Made by a program: the position numbers and the translations under genes
Assembly: GCA_019321725.1 (NCBI GenBank)
Contig: CM033105.1
Location: 16,151,861 to 16,215,860 of the forward strand
Direction: 5' to 3'
Origin: Paulownia fortunei
Lineage: Eukaryota; Streptophyta; Magnoliopsida; Lamiales; Paulowniaceae
Length of the DNA: 64,000 nt
The notes under the pieces: generated by a model
What the model was told of the DNA's origin: nothing
The model's database searches: none
Seen by the model: only the letters and a program-made list of their open reading frames with translations
In this document: positions 36,586-48,928 of the stretch, one piece after another
How positions within the stretch are numbered: the first letter of the stretch is position 1
Layout: each line of letters opens with the position of its first letter

Positions 36586-37878
36586 TCAGTAATGTCCGCT
36601 AATACCACAACCACGCAGTCGCCTACTCCTATACCTTCTATCTCTCTCTCCCCTATTCTGTGCAGTAGTATCAAAATATTATGATATCTCATCAGATTGC
36701 GAATTATCATCTACATATATATTATGATAACTCGATGAAGAGGTATCATGGATATGATCTTGATACATTGATGTCATTGGAGGGAATGAAACATGAGAGA
36801 TATTAAACTCCGGACGTGATGATACATTTCTAGGCATCAATCCCAAGCCAAGATTAAGTTGTACCTATGAGTACGTATTGCTGTCGGATCATAAGGAGTG
36901 AAAGGAAAATAATCCTCTGATACTGAGACTGGCCTATAAACATCATCAGGAAAGACAGGCAATGTAGAAGGGCCGGCTACATCTGTTGTTGGAAGGCAGT
37001 GATATGATGTCGAAGCATGGCCAGTGAAAGGAGATATCTAAGTCCGACTGGTGGTATCACCCTCTACTAAGCGACTGGATCTCTCAGTACGATTCCTCCT
37101 TCTCCTAGTCTGTATATCATTTGGTGGATGTGGTTGTTCCGAGGGGATTTGTGAAGGAAAATCTCGACTGACGAGGAGGGTCGCGACTTGTTCACCAACC
37201 GAAATATATCGTTTCAATAATAAATTAGCTGCAGTCAAATCCTCCGGAGGCCTCATCCGAGCACTTATACTAAGAGAGGTCAATTGATCAGCCTCAAATA
37301 CATATAAAAAATCACAATATAAATATATATAATATAAAAGAACTCTAAAAATATAAATATATCAAATATCAATTTACGTACTAAAAATTGCATCAAAGAT
37401 GCATCCCCAACTTGGTGGCGTTGGCGAGCGATATAAAATGGTGTGTAACTCTGCCATACCACTCATTATATTCATCCTCTGTAGTGACTGCATCTCTAAT
37501 GAGTGGTCTACGCACAATAGTCTCAAATCTTCTAATCCATATGCTAATGTACTATATATGATGAACTTTCCAGTCAAATTTTGTATACCCCTATGGTCAA
37601 ATCTATGCAAATATGTGTCACGATCCTATTTTGTATCATCCCAAACTGTCGAAGAACCCTCTCATGACTTGTGAAAATTTAACAAACACTTTCAACCAAA
37701 ATTGATTGCTATCAATGTGGGTGCGTTCATACAATTGTGACAATAATTCTAAAAAGGTTGTTATATGAGAAATTCTCGTGTATGCAATTGGAAGACCGTC
37801 ATATATCATAGTCTAATAATCTTGTGACACTTGACCTCCCGCATACACCATAACTATAACTTTTCTTTGAGGTGCCAT
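36586..37878 (-). pseudogene. MuDR-type transposase N-terminus joined to plant mobile domain (PMD/MAIN-like) remnant
   Basis: Reading left from ATG at 37878, the start (MAPQRKVIVMVYAGGQ ... TMIYDGLPIAYTRIS) resembles the N-terminal domain of plant MuDR transposases, with TAG at 37815-37813. After about 60 codons it passes into sequence typical of a PMD C-terminus: RVLRQFGMIQ, LHRFDHRG, RPLIRDAVTTEDEYNEWYGR, GDASLMQF. Several frame changes lie between 37460 and 37680. A GT-AG intron (37381-37293) is still recognisable, after which the tail reads ADQLTSLSISARMRPPEDL and a Ser/Thr/Pro-rich, Arg-rich end to TGA at 36588-36586. The transposase catalytic core is absent, so I infer an internal-deletion derivative. 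PMD proteins are known from Mutator elements and from host MAIN-family silencing factors. Confidence 0.65.
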
Positions 37879-37910
37879 ATCTTCAAAAAATAAATGCAAT
37901 TATTCATTAG

Positions 37911-39050
37911 TAAATTCATAATGGTGATTTTCAAATAATTATTCTTAATTTAATTTAATAAACATATTTATTAATTATATTATTTTATATAAATATTATA
38001 TTTATATATTTTCAAAATAATAATATATATTTTATTTATTTATATTTATTTATATTTATTTAATTTTTTATTAATTTTCAAACCCCCATTTCTTATTTTA
38101 ATCATTATCTATAATTATTAAATTTGTAATGGTAATTTTTAAATATTATTTCCTTAAATTAACTTAATAAATATATTTATTAACTGTATTATTGTATATA
38201 AATATTATATTTATCTATTTTTAAAATAATAATATATATTTTATTTATTTATTTATTAATTTTCAAACCCCAATTTCTTATTTTATTCACTATCTATAAT
38301 TTTTAAATTTGTAATGGTGATTTTCAAATGATTATTTTCTTAAATTAATTTAATAAACATATTTATTAATTATATTATTTGTATATAAATATTATATTTA
38401 TCTATTTTTAAAAGAATAATATTTATCTATATTTTAACTATATTTATCTATTTTTAAAATAATAATATATTTTATTTATTTTAAAATAGCCTATTTGGCC
38501 TATATTTCAGTTATGCCAAATGATTAACCCCTGTTACTTGAACTGTCATTAGTCATACACCACAATCACATGTCTGTTGTGGAAAACATATGGCTATTGC
38601 ACAAGATTTGATTCTCTCTTGATAATATTAGTCTAGACACATGGATTTGATCATCTGTCAATTCTATGCATACTTCTTTTATTTTCCTAGCACCATTTTG
38701 TAGAGACAGAAGGGCTTGATTCTCTATTGTTTCTAGTCTTTTTTGTTTAAGAGACAGTATGAAGAGCTCATTTTCTATTATTTTGTTGCAGCGAGTTTGA
38801 AGAACCAGAAGCATTTCCAACCCCCATTTCTTATTTTAATCACTATCTATAATTATTAATTTCGTAATGGTGATTTTCAAATAATTATTTTCTTAGATTA
38901 ATTTAATCAACATATTTATTAACTATATTTTTGTGTATAAATATTATATTTATCTATTTTTAAAATAATAATATGTTTTATTTATTTATTTATATTTATT
39001 TATTAATTTTCAAACCCCCATTTCTTATTTTATTCACTATCTACAATTAT
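37911..39050. repeat. About 200 bp AT-rich tandem repeats inside the MULE
   Basis: A unit containing gtaatggtgattttcaaat, ataaacatatttattaa and caaacccccatttcttattt recurs with its taatgg marker at 37919, 38127, 38313 and 38865. The first three are spaced 208 and 186 bp. The larger last interval is explained mostly by the insert at 38480-38820. Confidence 0.8.
38480..38820 (-). other. Coding-like insert in the tandem repeat, possible captured fragment
   Basis: This 340 bp stretch interrupts the tandem array and is less AT-rich than its surroundings. On the minus strand it holds an 84-codon open frame (38820-38566), leucine- and charge-rich (KQKRLETIENQALLSLQNGA), which could form an amphipathic helix. 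I do not recognise the protein. Mutator elements often pick up host gene pieces, so capture is possible, but this rests only on composition and position. Confidence 0.35.
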
Positions 39051-39418
39051 TAATAATTAATTTAAATATTATATTTCATAATAAAATTTCAATATATATT
39101 TTTTAACAGAAAAGCTTTTGATGTACATTTTATTTTTATGATGTACCTACAGAGTATTATTTTTAATTGTTATTGATGTTTTAATTAGTCCCAACATGAA
39201 TAAATTGTTAATATAATATATTATCAAATCAAACAAAATATGGATTAATAAAAAAAATAATTGTTATCTCTCTAATATTTAAATTAACAACAAAATAATT
39301 TCTAACATCTTAATTTCAAAATATAATGCATACTCAATTAAATTATTTAAAAAAACTAATACTTAAATAACTAATTTAAAAATTATAATATTAAAATAAT
39401 AATAATTACCTTTTAAAT

Positions 39419-39500
39419 TTGGTCGTCGTCGCTGCCGTCGCTGTTGCCACTGTCGTTGTTGTTGCTGCCGCGTCACTGCTGTTGTCATTGCCGCCGCCTT
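39419..39500. repeat. GTC/GCC/GTT trinucleotide tract
   Basis: Imperfect repeats of gtcgtc, gctgcc and gttgtt. Translated on the minus strand they give Gln/Arg runs within a short frame (39548-39363). It is next to a purine-rich tract at 39530-39665. Neither looks like a real gene. Confidence 0.75.
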
Positions 39501-39753
39501 AGTGGAGTGCTTGGTTGGTGAAGAAAAAAATAAGAACAAAAGTTTCAAACAAAATAAGAAGAAAATGAAGATGAAGAAAGAAAGTTGAGAGAAGAGAAAT
39601 GGTTCGGAAGAAGAAGAAGAATGAGAAAAAGAAGAATGAGTGAAGAAGAAAAAGAATCCCGCAACCCGTGAACCGCGTAAAAAAAAAGCTGGTAGACCAG
39701 TTCATAATAGAACAAAATTTAAAAAAAAATTACAAAGAAGGCGTTACGGGGGG

Positions 39754-39777
39754 TAACGCTTTCCAAGGAAAGCGTTA
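39754..39777. repeat. Subterminal palindrome of the MULE
   Basis: taacgctttcc and its exact complement flank a two-base centre. Single copies of the same AACGCTTT/AAAGCGTT motif occur near 36268, 36322, 39741, 39786, 39890, 39964 and 40029, that is, inside both ends of the element. Confidence 0.8.
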
Positions 39778-40128
39778 TGGGCAGAACGCTTTCCTTTCAA
39801 ATCCGGTCAACCCTCCATTGATTAATGTCATTAATTGGTAGATTCTGCATTGACAGACTCTGCATCTCTGAAAAAAATATTTTACAAAGAAAGTGTTACG
39901 ATTTCCAATTTAAATCCGTTCAACCATGCATTAATTGACAGATTCTGAATTCATTGAAACTGGAAGCGTTACCTTGTATAATGCATTCTTTTTATAATTA
40001 AAAAAATTAAATGAAAACATTAGTTTAGATGACGCTTTGCCATAAATCCCTAAACTCAAAATATTGTACGATATTTTAATAATTATTTTATTAAACTATA
40101 ATAATTTGTCAAAAAGCCAGGTAGAAAG

Positions 40129-40629
40129 GCCTTCGAAACAATAAAAAACTTAGCCGAAGGCTTGCGCACTAGCACCAGAGCTTCTTGCTATGCCTTTTTT
40201 GGATTCTTCCCCTTAAATAGGTTGAGGGATAAAGCAAAATAGTGAAATAGAAATTCCCAAGTAGTTTGTGGATATTTTGTGTCTTAGTGTTGCATAGGGA
40301 CAAGTGTTGAATGTTTACTTCACCCTATTCATTGACATGCTAACTAAGGGTTAGATTTTACTAACTTGAATTCAGTATTTTCGAGATTCTATTGCAACGA
40401 TTTATTTTTAAGATTTTATTCACAAGTTAGACCTTAATCAGTTTTATTGTGATTCTAAATTATGAGTGTGTAGAATCATCAAACAGTTCATGTGTAGGCT
40501 TTCAAAGTTGTCGATCATACATGTTTACAATCCATAAAATTTATGGGCTTGTTTGGAGTTAGTTTTGAATTCAGTTCCAATGGAAAAATTTTGAATTTCA
40601 TACTTTTGGGATGAGATTGAAGAATGTAT
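40129..40629. other. No supported gene
   Basis: AT-rich sequence between the MULE and copia D with no recognisable motif. Confidence 0.4.
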
Positions 40630-42601
40630 TGTTGGTAGATCCACCCCATGTAGAGTGGGTACCAAAATTTTGACAAACACATAAAAAAAACAAGGTAGCT
40701 TACCTAACCACCAAATCAAAGAAAATGAGGAGCCTCTCTTATTTGTCATTTGGCGTTGAGCATTTGCCTATAAATAGGCATTCTTGTGAAGCAAATGAAG
40801 CAGAGAGTGCGAAGAGAGCAAATGCGAGAAAGAGATGATTTGGTTGAGAGAGTTCTTTGGCTCTTTTGAGTGGGAGAGTTTCTCTTCAAGTGAGGGAGAG
40901 TGGTTTCTCCAAATAGAGTGAGAGTTTTTTCTAATTATTATAATTGTGTGTCATAAAAATAGTGGAGTTGAATTTCTCCACACTTTGTGAGCTTTGGACA
41001 AATTAGTGGTTTTTTCTTTTGGGGTATTTAATAGTGTTGTGAGACACACCAAAAGATAGTATTTATATTTTTTTCATTGTTATAATTAACTTAAGATTGG
41101 GGCAAAAGTTTGAGGTATTTAGAAACACTATTTGTTAGTGGATTCTTAGTGGGTATTTGCCCTATAGTTTTTTTCCTTATTTTTTTGGGGTGTTTCAAGT
41201 AAAATTTAATGTCTTGGTTTATCGCTTTATTTTTCTTGATATTCATTTTTATTTGGATAATTATTTATTTGGGGGTATTAGTCCGCGGTGTATAGTATTA
41301 TTTAAGTAAGTTCTGTCTAATGAGACTGGATTTTAAGTAGAACCATTGTGACCCCCTAGTCTTTCAAGCTCGGGTAAAACTCAAGTTTTTTTGTACCTGT
41401 TCACGGTGGATGCAAGAGAGGATACTGGAACCATGATTAAGTTGACAACAAATAATTACACAGTGTGGAAGCTAAGAATGGAGGATATTATCTTTTGTAA
41501 GGATCTTTATGATCTGATTGAGAATGGTGGAGCCAAACCCAATGATAAAGATGAGAAGATATGGAATCGACTTAACATGAAGACTATTGGAATGATCTGA
41601 TATTTTACTGATCAGAACGTGTTTCATCACTTTACTCATAAGGTATGAGAGAAAACACGTTCAACGCACAACTTGCTTGATCAAACAACTTGTTAACTTA
41701 AAGTACAATGAGAGAAGTTCTATTGTCGAGTACTTGAGTACTTTTCAGAACATCTTGAATCAACTAACAGCCATGGACTTAAAGTTTAATGACGAGATGC
41801 AAACATTATTTCTATTAGGATCTTTGCTAGACAGTTTTAAGGCATTGGTCGTGTCACTTAGCAATTCTGCTCCTGATAGTGTTTTGACTATGGATATTGT
41901 CAAAAATAGCTTGTTTAATAAGGAAACAAGATGCAGAAAGCTCTCAGGCTCTCACCGTTGAGTCATAGGAAAGATAGAAAGACAATGATTATGATAGAGA
42001 AAGAGGACGATCAAAACCTCGTGATCCAAGAAAATGTTATTATTATCACAAACCTGGACACGTGATAAAAGATTGCTATAAAAAGAAGCAAGATGAGAAA
42101 AATGAGGGAAATTAGAAAAGGACAAGTAGAAAAAGATGGATAATGATGATAAGGAAGATACAACCACCACTGCTTTAGTGATGTTGTTGTGCTCTCTTCT
42201 GAAGAGCACAATTGTATGCATATGGTTAGTTCGGATACTGATTGGGTATTGATTCAGTAGCCTCTTTTCATTCAACACCCAACAAAGAGTTTTTCAGTAC
42301 TTACACAATTGAAGATTTTGATACTATCAGGTTCGGGAAAAATAATTAAGCAAGAATTGTTTGGGTTCGTGATGTGTGTATTCAAATGAATTATTGGTTG
42401 CACGCTGTTATTGAAGGATGTTTCCATGTGCCTGATTTACGTCTGAATTTGATTTCTGAAGTGAAATTAGACCGTCGAGACTATATTAGTTGTTTCGGCA
42501 ATAAAAGATGGAAGCTTACAAAGGGGTCAATGGTAGTTGCGAGATGAGTTGTTTGCGATAATTTGTACAAAACTCATGTAAAAGTGTATTCTATTAGGCC
42601 T
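40630..42601 (+). mobile_element. Copia element D, 5' part, cut by the assembly gap
   Basis: A likely 5' LTR starts at tgttggtagatcc (40630), with a TATA box (ctataaatag) at about 40768-40777; its 3' edge is uncertain. Gag starts around ATG 41433 (MIKLTTNNYTVWKLRMEDI), with TGA at 41598 and frame changes, and continues at 41677-41961. The knuckle CYYYHKPGHVIKDC (42036-42077) has Tyr for its second Cys. The protease triad region reads DSVA at 42251-42262 in place of DSGA. Pre-integrase-like sequence runs into the N gap at 42602. This gag resembles that of element B, so the two are probably the same lineage. Confidence 0.7.
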
Positions 42602-42701
42602 NNNNNNNNNNNNNNNNNNNNNNNNNNNNNNNNNNNNNNNNNNNNNNNNNNNNNNNNNNNNNNNNNNNNNNNNNNNNNNNNNNNNNNNNNNNNNNNNNNN
42701 N
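42602..42701. other. Assembly gap of exactly 100 N
   Basis: One hundred N, the conventional filler for a gap of unknown length. The copia D sequence stops on its left. On its right the sequence starts mid-intergenic at the equivalent of position 3577. Confidence 1.
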
Positions 42702-42737
42702 TGCATCTATCCAAGCCATATTCTTTTCATAGTATTA

Positions 42738-43478
42738 GGGTTGTCAACTGAGATAGGCCTTCCCAAAGCCAATTGTTTGACCTGCTTGTATTTGAGTCAA
42801 GCCTAATTAAATATGAGTAAAGCTGAGTTTCATCATTCAAATTGACCCTGACGAATTTATGAGCTGAGCGTGAGCCTTATTCGGCTCAGCCCGAATACCT
42901 GAACACTTATGTTTTAGCCACAATTTAAATATCTCATGCAATTACTTTTCCTGTTATATAAATAAGAAAGCTAAAACTGAAGTAAGATATGTAGTAGGTT
43001 TTGGCTATAAGCTTATGAAATGACGGAGTGCACATATGCATGCATATTCTTATTTAGAAGAGATTTTGGTAATATCTCTCAAGTTTTTATATTATGTCAT
43101 TGTTATTTACAAGGATTTGAAAATTGATAAACATTATTATAGATATTTGCGTCTTGACTTTTGAAGTAATGATGTTTATTAATTTTATGTTATGGATTAC
43201 AAGTTTGGAATTTATCTATTTAGTGCCTTAAACTTTCATCTTGTGTATTATGCAAGATTAGTTTCTTCGAATACATTTGAATGTGTAGTTTTTTTGTTTT
43301 TTTTATTAAGAAAAAACTAGCTCAAAGTAAGCACAAAGATTCTAATAAAACATGAGACAAGTTTGAGCCAAGCCAACAAAAATATAAGCTGAGTTTGAGC
43401 TTATTGTCATCCAGCACAATTAATTTGAGCATGGGCCAATCTGAGCTCGGCTTAGAAGGCCTGACCAAATTGAGAGCC
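42738..43478. mobile_element. hAT-like element, second copy
   Basis: Same element with the same tagtatta duplications, now at 42730-42737 and 43479-43486. Sharing the same insertion site shows that the whole block was copied, not that the element inserted twice. Confidence 0.75.
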
Positions 43479-44265
43479 TAGTATTAGAATAATGTGCACC
43501 CCTTGAGTGAGACTTAAACTAAGACTTTCAGGCTCCTGCAATCTAAAGTTTTGCTATTTGTAAGTTTAGATTTCTCAAAAAACTTTAGGCTATTCCAGAT
43601 GGTATATCGTTGCTCAGAGCAGGCAGTATTTGTTTCCTCTTTAGCATAAGTGTTGTTTAGTGTGGAGAGTGCATTAACCCTATCCCTGAAGATTGTAATC
43701 AAAATGCAGATTCCTGATAGTATTCACATTTAATATGCGTTGTTCGAGACAAAAAAGTATGGACTAGTTTATGACACTTCAATAAATTGTGAACTCAGAG
43801 AAGGCTAAATAATTTTCATAAACAAAGATCTGTATGTATAAATCTACATAAAGCTCATTGCTGACACTAAAGGTTGAATTGAAAAAATCACAACTTGAAT
43901 TTTGTCTGACTTATAATTTGTTCTTTAAGATATAAAACAATGAATCTATTCTTTTCCAAGCTGTAGATTCAGTTCTTTGGCAAAAATCATACAAATTGTG
44001 TTGATGTGACAGGTAAAAGTCCACACAGAAAGAAAAACCAGACACCATTAAACAACTATTGAGATGATCAACCCAAACAAAAATCTAATACTTAATCTGC
44101 CAACACTATAAAGTGAAAATTTAATAGTTATTACTTGTCATACAACAGACTTGGTGTTTGTGATTTCATTCTTATCAAATTTAGAATGCATTGCTGCTGA
44201 CTGCTCATTATTTTCTCAAGGAAGACACCTGCTATTTAAAACTTGAAAATGCAAGAAACACTGAC

Positions 44266-45423
44266 CAATTATTCCAAATTTGTAAGGAGCATCTGGATCA
44301 ATTGGCAGTGGTGTTCGAAACCAAAACCTTCTAGAAGAATCACCATCTCCAATCTCATAGTAATACTTTGTGTCATACTGAAAAAGCAAACACCTATCTT
44401 GATGAGGGAACAGATATAAACTGAGAACTTTGTGCATTTGTTTCTATTGACAACTAAAATTTAAGGCATTTATATTACAGATGTCCACATTATTTTAAAT
44501 TTTGAACTGAAAAAACGTGCTCCTTGCTTCAATTTGCAGAACTTGGACATTGATGTCACAGCAAATTAGACAATAAAATACAAAGTTACCTGAAGACCAT
44601 CAACTAAGCATTGATGAATATATCCAGATTTATAGTTGTAAAACGTATAGTTTTGCACTGTCCCTTCTGCAGTAAACTCATATTTTCCTTCTGATAAGCC
44701 ATATCGAACTTTGTTGGACCCCAGTTCATCAGCTGTTACCCATGAAATAATCACAGCCTTCCCATCATAGTCACCCTGGGTGATGTGCACCTGGAAAACA
44801 AGTTTTATCAGAATATTACAAAAACATCCCAGGAAAAAGAAAATAAAACAGACAAATCCATGTGATTAACTGAGCCTAATGTTACCAAGCAATAAAATAT
44901 CTCACCAATCTTTAGCCCATGATCTGAAGTTACACAGAATTCAACATCGACCAAGTAACTAAAAGGCCTTGAAGGTTCTAAATGATATATGCACATCCTA
45001 ATACTTAGTATATAGGCTAATTTATATTTAACAAAAATGTGTTTTTACATCCATTCCGACAATATTTCAAAACCAGCTTTTTGTACTCTATAAGCAAATA
45101 AGGAAAAATCAACTGTCGACAAGAGACTAAACAAACCCAATCCTTGAAATCAAGTGATTATACATTTTTTTGACTTTTTATCTCTATTTGTAAGTGGGAT
45201 TATGCGGTTAATAGGAAACATGAAAGCTTACTTGCTGTGGTGCATTGTAACCTTTAGGCACTGCAAAAACTTCATTGTCCAGAGGAATATCAATTGATGG
45301 CCACTCATTACGAACAAAAGCACTAGTCACACCAGCACTCCCATTGCTTATGCAGCTAAACAGAACAGATGACAAAAGCAATAATTGAACCAGCATTGAG
45401 CCCTTATTCCTGAACATCGTCAT
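44266..45423 (-). pseudogene. PAP26-like: Purple acid phosphatase N-terminal part, second copy
   Basis: Exons at 45232-45423, 44590-44790 and 44266-44377, identical in translation to the first copy and truncated at the same place. If the duplication were real this would be a second locus; if it is an assembly artefact there is only one. Confidence 0.85.
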
Positions 45424-46207
45424 AATTATACATCCACTGCATCCAAAACAAACACATCAGAAAATCAATCATCAAGCAGCAATAGCTCAATAAAAAAAAA
45501 AGAAAAAACATTATAATTTTCTAAATTTTATCCAATTATATAACCATAACCAGGCGGTAGCATGCCCTCAACTTGAGTTTACACAACATAAACACTTTGT
45601 TCCACAGAACTCAAATCATATAATCCTTGATTAAATACTACAAGTATCTGCTTCGAATCATTAACTTACCTTAACACCTCACTCCCTCATTAAAGAATTA
45701 TGCATTTGAAATTGGAAAGCAATCAAGGACAGATCAAAGCATAAAAATATCTAAACATTTCACAAAACTCCACTCGATTAAGAATCTACATTCAGCAATC
45801 AAAATCACATATATCAACCCCAAAAATGCAAGCCTCTAGCTTCCACACAAGTAATAGATCCGTTCATAACAATGAAACACACAATTATTTTCCTTCTTGC
45901 AAGTAAAAAAAATCATTCGGGTAACATGCTTTAATTATAATCATCGATGCAGTTTATGTATAAATATATTGATTCAGACTCAATTTATGGTATGACAATG
46001 CGAACGTACATGTACCTGAAATTGTTAAGGGAAGGCTGGTTTTGCTGCTTTGAATCAAAAGGAGAAATTATTCAATGACTATATGTATGGGCGAGGCGCA
46101 AGCTAGGATTGTTCATGGTGAAGTGGGGCCGGCGTTTGTAGAATTTGGAGGCGAGAAATTGTCTTGAACTTGTCGGAGCACCATTGGTTAGAAGCACGGT
46201 TACCCGT

Positions 46208-46267
46208 CACGAAGAAATGGGCTCCAATATTGATGGACACGAAGAAATGGGCTCCCATATTCGATTA
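46208..46267. repeat. 30 bp tandem repeat, second copy
   Basis: Same two units upstream of the phosphatase. Confidence 0.8.
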
Positions 46268-46564
46268 TTGATTTCGGAAAGGGCTTTGTCTGCGCCATCT
46301 CTGTACAGTTTTTGTTTAATGATTAATCCAAAAACCGAGGCCGAATTTTTCTATCTCGTTTATTTGGTAAGAAATGTCATTTGAAAAATTGAGGTTAAAA
46401 ATCAAAAGGAAATGTTTCTTCTGATTTCTGTGTGTTTTGGGGTAAATAATTCAAAATGAAAATGATGTATAGTTGATGTATCTGGCCCTATTTATTAGAA
46501 TGGATTTATATTGGGAAAGGGAAAAAACACACCCACAACATGTCCCAACATAGCATAAATTATT

Positions 46565-47520
46565 GGATTAATTTTATTTTATCCTAATAGTATCACTTTA
46601 TTCCATTTTACTTTCAATTATTTAACTTTACCTTTTGTATTTTCATTCTATTATATTTTACTTTTTTATATACTAATTGTTTCACTTTATTACCCTATAT
46701 TTTTGAAAAATAATCAAATTAACCGAATTTTTAGTAAAATTATTTTAATTTTTTTAATAATAATATATTTATATTTATGTTTTAATAATTTTTTTCAACT
46801 TGATTAATTAACACTTATCATTAAATTTATTTAAAATCTTATTTTACTTAAATTGTAATAATTATTTTTAATTTAACAAAGTTTCTATTAAATTACTATA
46901 TAGTAGAATATTTTTTTATTAGTTAATACGATTTACTTATGAATTTTCTACTCATTTTAAATCTATAAAAATATAATGTACTTTTAAATAATATTATATG
47001 AAATATGTACAATATTAATAATTAATTTTTATTATTACTATAATTATCATAAGTTCATAAAAACTATGTTAAATTCAAAAATTATTTCCATAAAAATTTG
47101 ATAATTTCATTAATAATAAAAAATTTATTACTAATATTTTACGTATTTAACAAAATATCATTTAGAAATATATTATATATTTTTCATATTTATGATTAAT
47201 AGAAATTTATAAGTAAAATGTATCAACTAATAAAAAATATTCTACAATATAGAAATTTAACAGGAACTATGTTTATAAAAGATAGTCATTAAAATTAAAG
47301 TATAATAAAGTTTTAAATAAATTTAATATTAAATATTAATTAATTAAGTTAAAAAATTATTATAATAATAATACAAGTATAATAATTTTAGAGCATTTTA
47401 AAGTAATTTTATTTTAAATAATATGTAAGGGCAATATAGTTATTTTTTTAAAGATAATTATAAATATAATGAGGTAAAGTTATACTTATCAAGAGTAGAG
47501 GGGTAAAGTGGAATTAACTC
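46565..47520. mobile_element. Foldback Mutator-like MITE, second copy
   Basis: Flanked by taaattatt at 46556-46564 and 47521-47529, as in copy 1. Confidence 0.75.
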
Positions 47521-48085
47521 TAAATTATTAGTAATTTAATTTTATTTAAGCCTCTTTTGTTGGGCAGAGATTGATGTTTATCATAATTTTCTATTGGATA
47601 AAATTTCTTAAACTTTGAGAAAGAAAACATATTCAAAATTAGAAATATTATACCTAAAATCTAGGAATCTGAATTTTTTTCTATGTTTTCTTATTTTATG
47701 GGAATTTGAAATTAAATATTTACAATATTGTTGATCTACATATATGTGTGTATATATTTATGAGTATTTTCTTTTTTTAATAAACTTGAACTATGAAACA
47801 TATGGAAAAAGGAGAGAGGCAAGATTCAACCCCCTAACATAATCTATAAATAAATTGAGGTCAGATGCCATGACTCCTAATGAATATTAGTATATATATT
47901 TATAAGTATATGTTCATAACGTGTGTGTTGCATTATGCACCAGGTGGGTAGATATGTGTCAACTGTGTACATTTATGTGAAAGATGGTGTATTTAAGGAT
48001 GGATGTTGCGCCCAATAAATATGCACTGAGTGCAACATCTAATAAACCATTTAAAAACATATAAATATTTATGTTGTATAGATAG

Positions 48086-48100
48086 ACATATATGTATATA

Positions 48101-48132
<32 letters not shown>

Positions 48133-48133
48133 A
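48086..48133. repeat. (AT)n(GT)n microsatellite, second copy
   Basis: Repeat length is unchanged from copy 1, notable because microsatellites are usually the first sites to differ between real duplicates or alleles. Confidence 0.95.
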
Positions 48134-48928
48134 GATGCATATTTTGTTGGGTTTGCAGGATCAGGATACATGACATAATAAAAATTAAATTTTTTTTAAA
48201 ACAAAAAAAATATATATTATAACATTTATGATTTAACACGTCCTATTTCTATGTGCTGATTAATTAGGCATATTTTGATTCGTCAAGATCCTTTCCTAAT
48301 TAATTCATGTGCTTATAATTGATTTGCTTTGATTTTTTAACTTCTTGGTTGGATTCAGTTAACTTTAGAGAACCAAAACGCTTGTACTTTATAGTTAGTC
48401 CACACGCCAAAAGCACATGCAATATTCAATTTATGCTATTAGATTGAATTCAGCGGTTCATTCAGTTAGAAATATATTTTGTAGACTTCGATAACAATGA
48501 GGTTGACTACAAAAGTCCCTCCAAAACTCTTGTAACTTCTTCTTTATTATGAAAACTATGTAAGGCTATTTTTGTAGAAACAAAGCATAACAGAGTACAA
48601 GATAGAGACCAAATCAGAGCAGAGCAAAAGACAGAGTCGATCTGATCAAAGTATCAGTGCACTCAGATGCGACAATAGGACATCAAAGAACTTAGTACAG
48701 TTTGTAGTAGAGTCCAAGATCATAGTTGAAGTTTGTAGTAGAGATAATCTTTTAGCATACAGAGGATGGAAGTTGTATCTCAATGTAATAATACAACCAC
48801 CTGTAGTAGTAGTAAGTAGGTGAGAAAAATCCAAGAAAAATGGATAATGTCTACCAAAGAAAGAACATCTCAATACTAAAAGAACGAAAGGATTTACAGT
48901 ACCACGCACGATCAAGCATATGGATTAT

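Larger units (their letters stand above)
36170..40119. mobile_element. Mutator-like element (MULE) with long terminal inverted repeats
   Basis: The 3950 bp element is bounded by 9 bp direct repeats ggtaaaaag (36161-36169) and ggtagaaag (40120-40128), one mismatch. Its ends are inverted repeats of roughly 85 bp: gggctttttta at 36170, and tggctttttgac read inward from 40119. The two arms share tttaataaaat and end in atggcaaagc. Both subterminal regions repeat an AACGCTTT motif. It carries transposase and plant-mobile-domain remnants on the minus strand, a roughly 200 bp tandem repeat and a coding-like insert. A 9 bp duplication with long arms is diagnostic for Mutator elements. Confidence 0.85.

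Noticed and set aside
39363..39705. Gln/Arg-rich and Phe-rich minus-strand frames
   Set aside because: Products of a trinucleotide tract and a purine-rich tract inside the MULE.
42563..42751. Open frame spanning the gap
   Set aside because: It reads through 100 N and joins two unrelated sequences.
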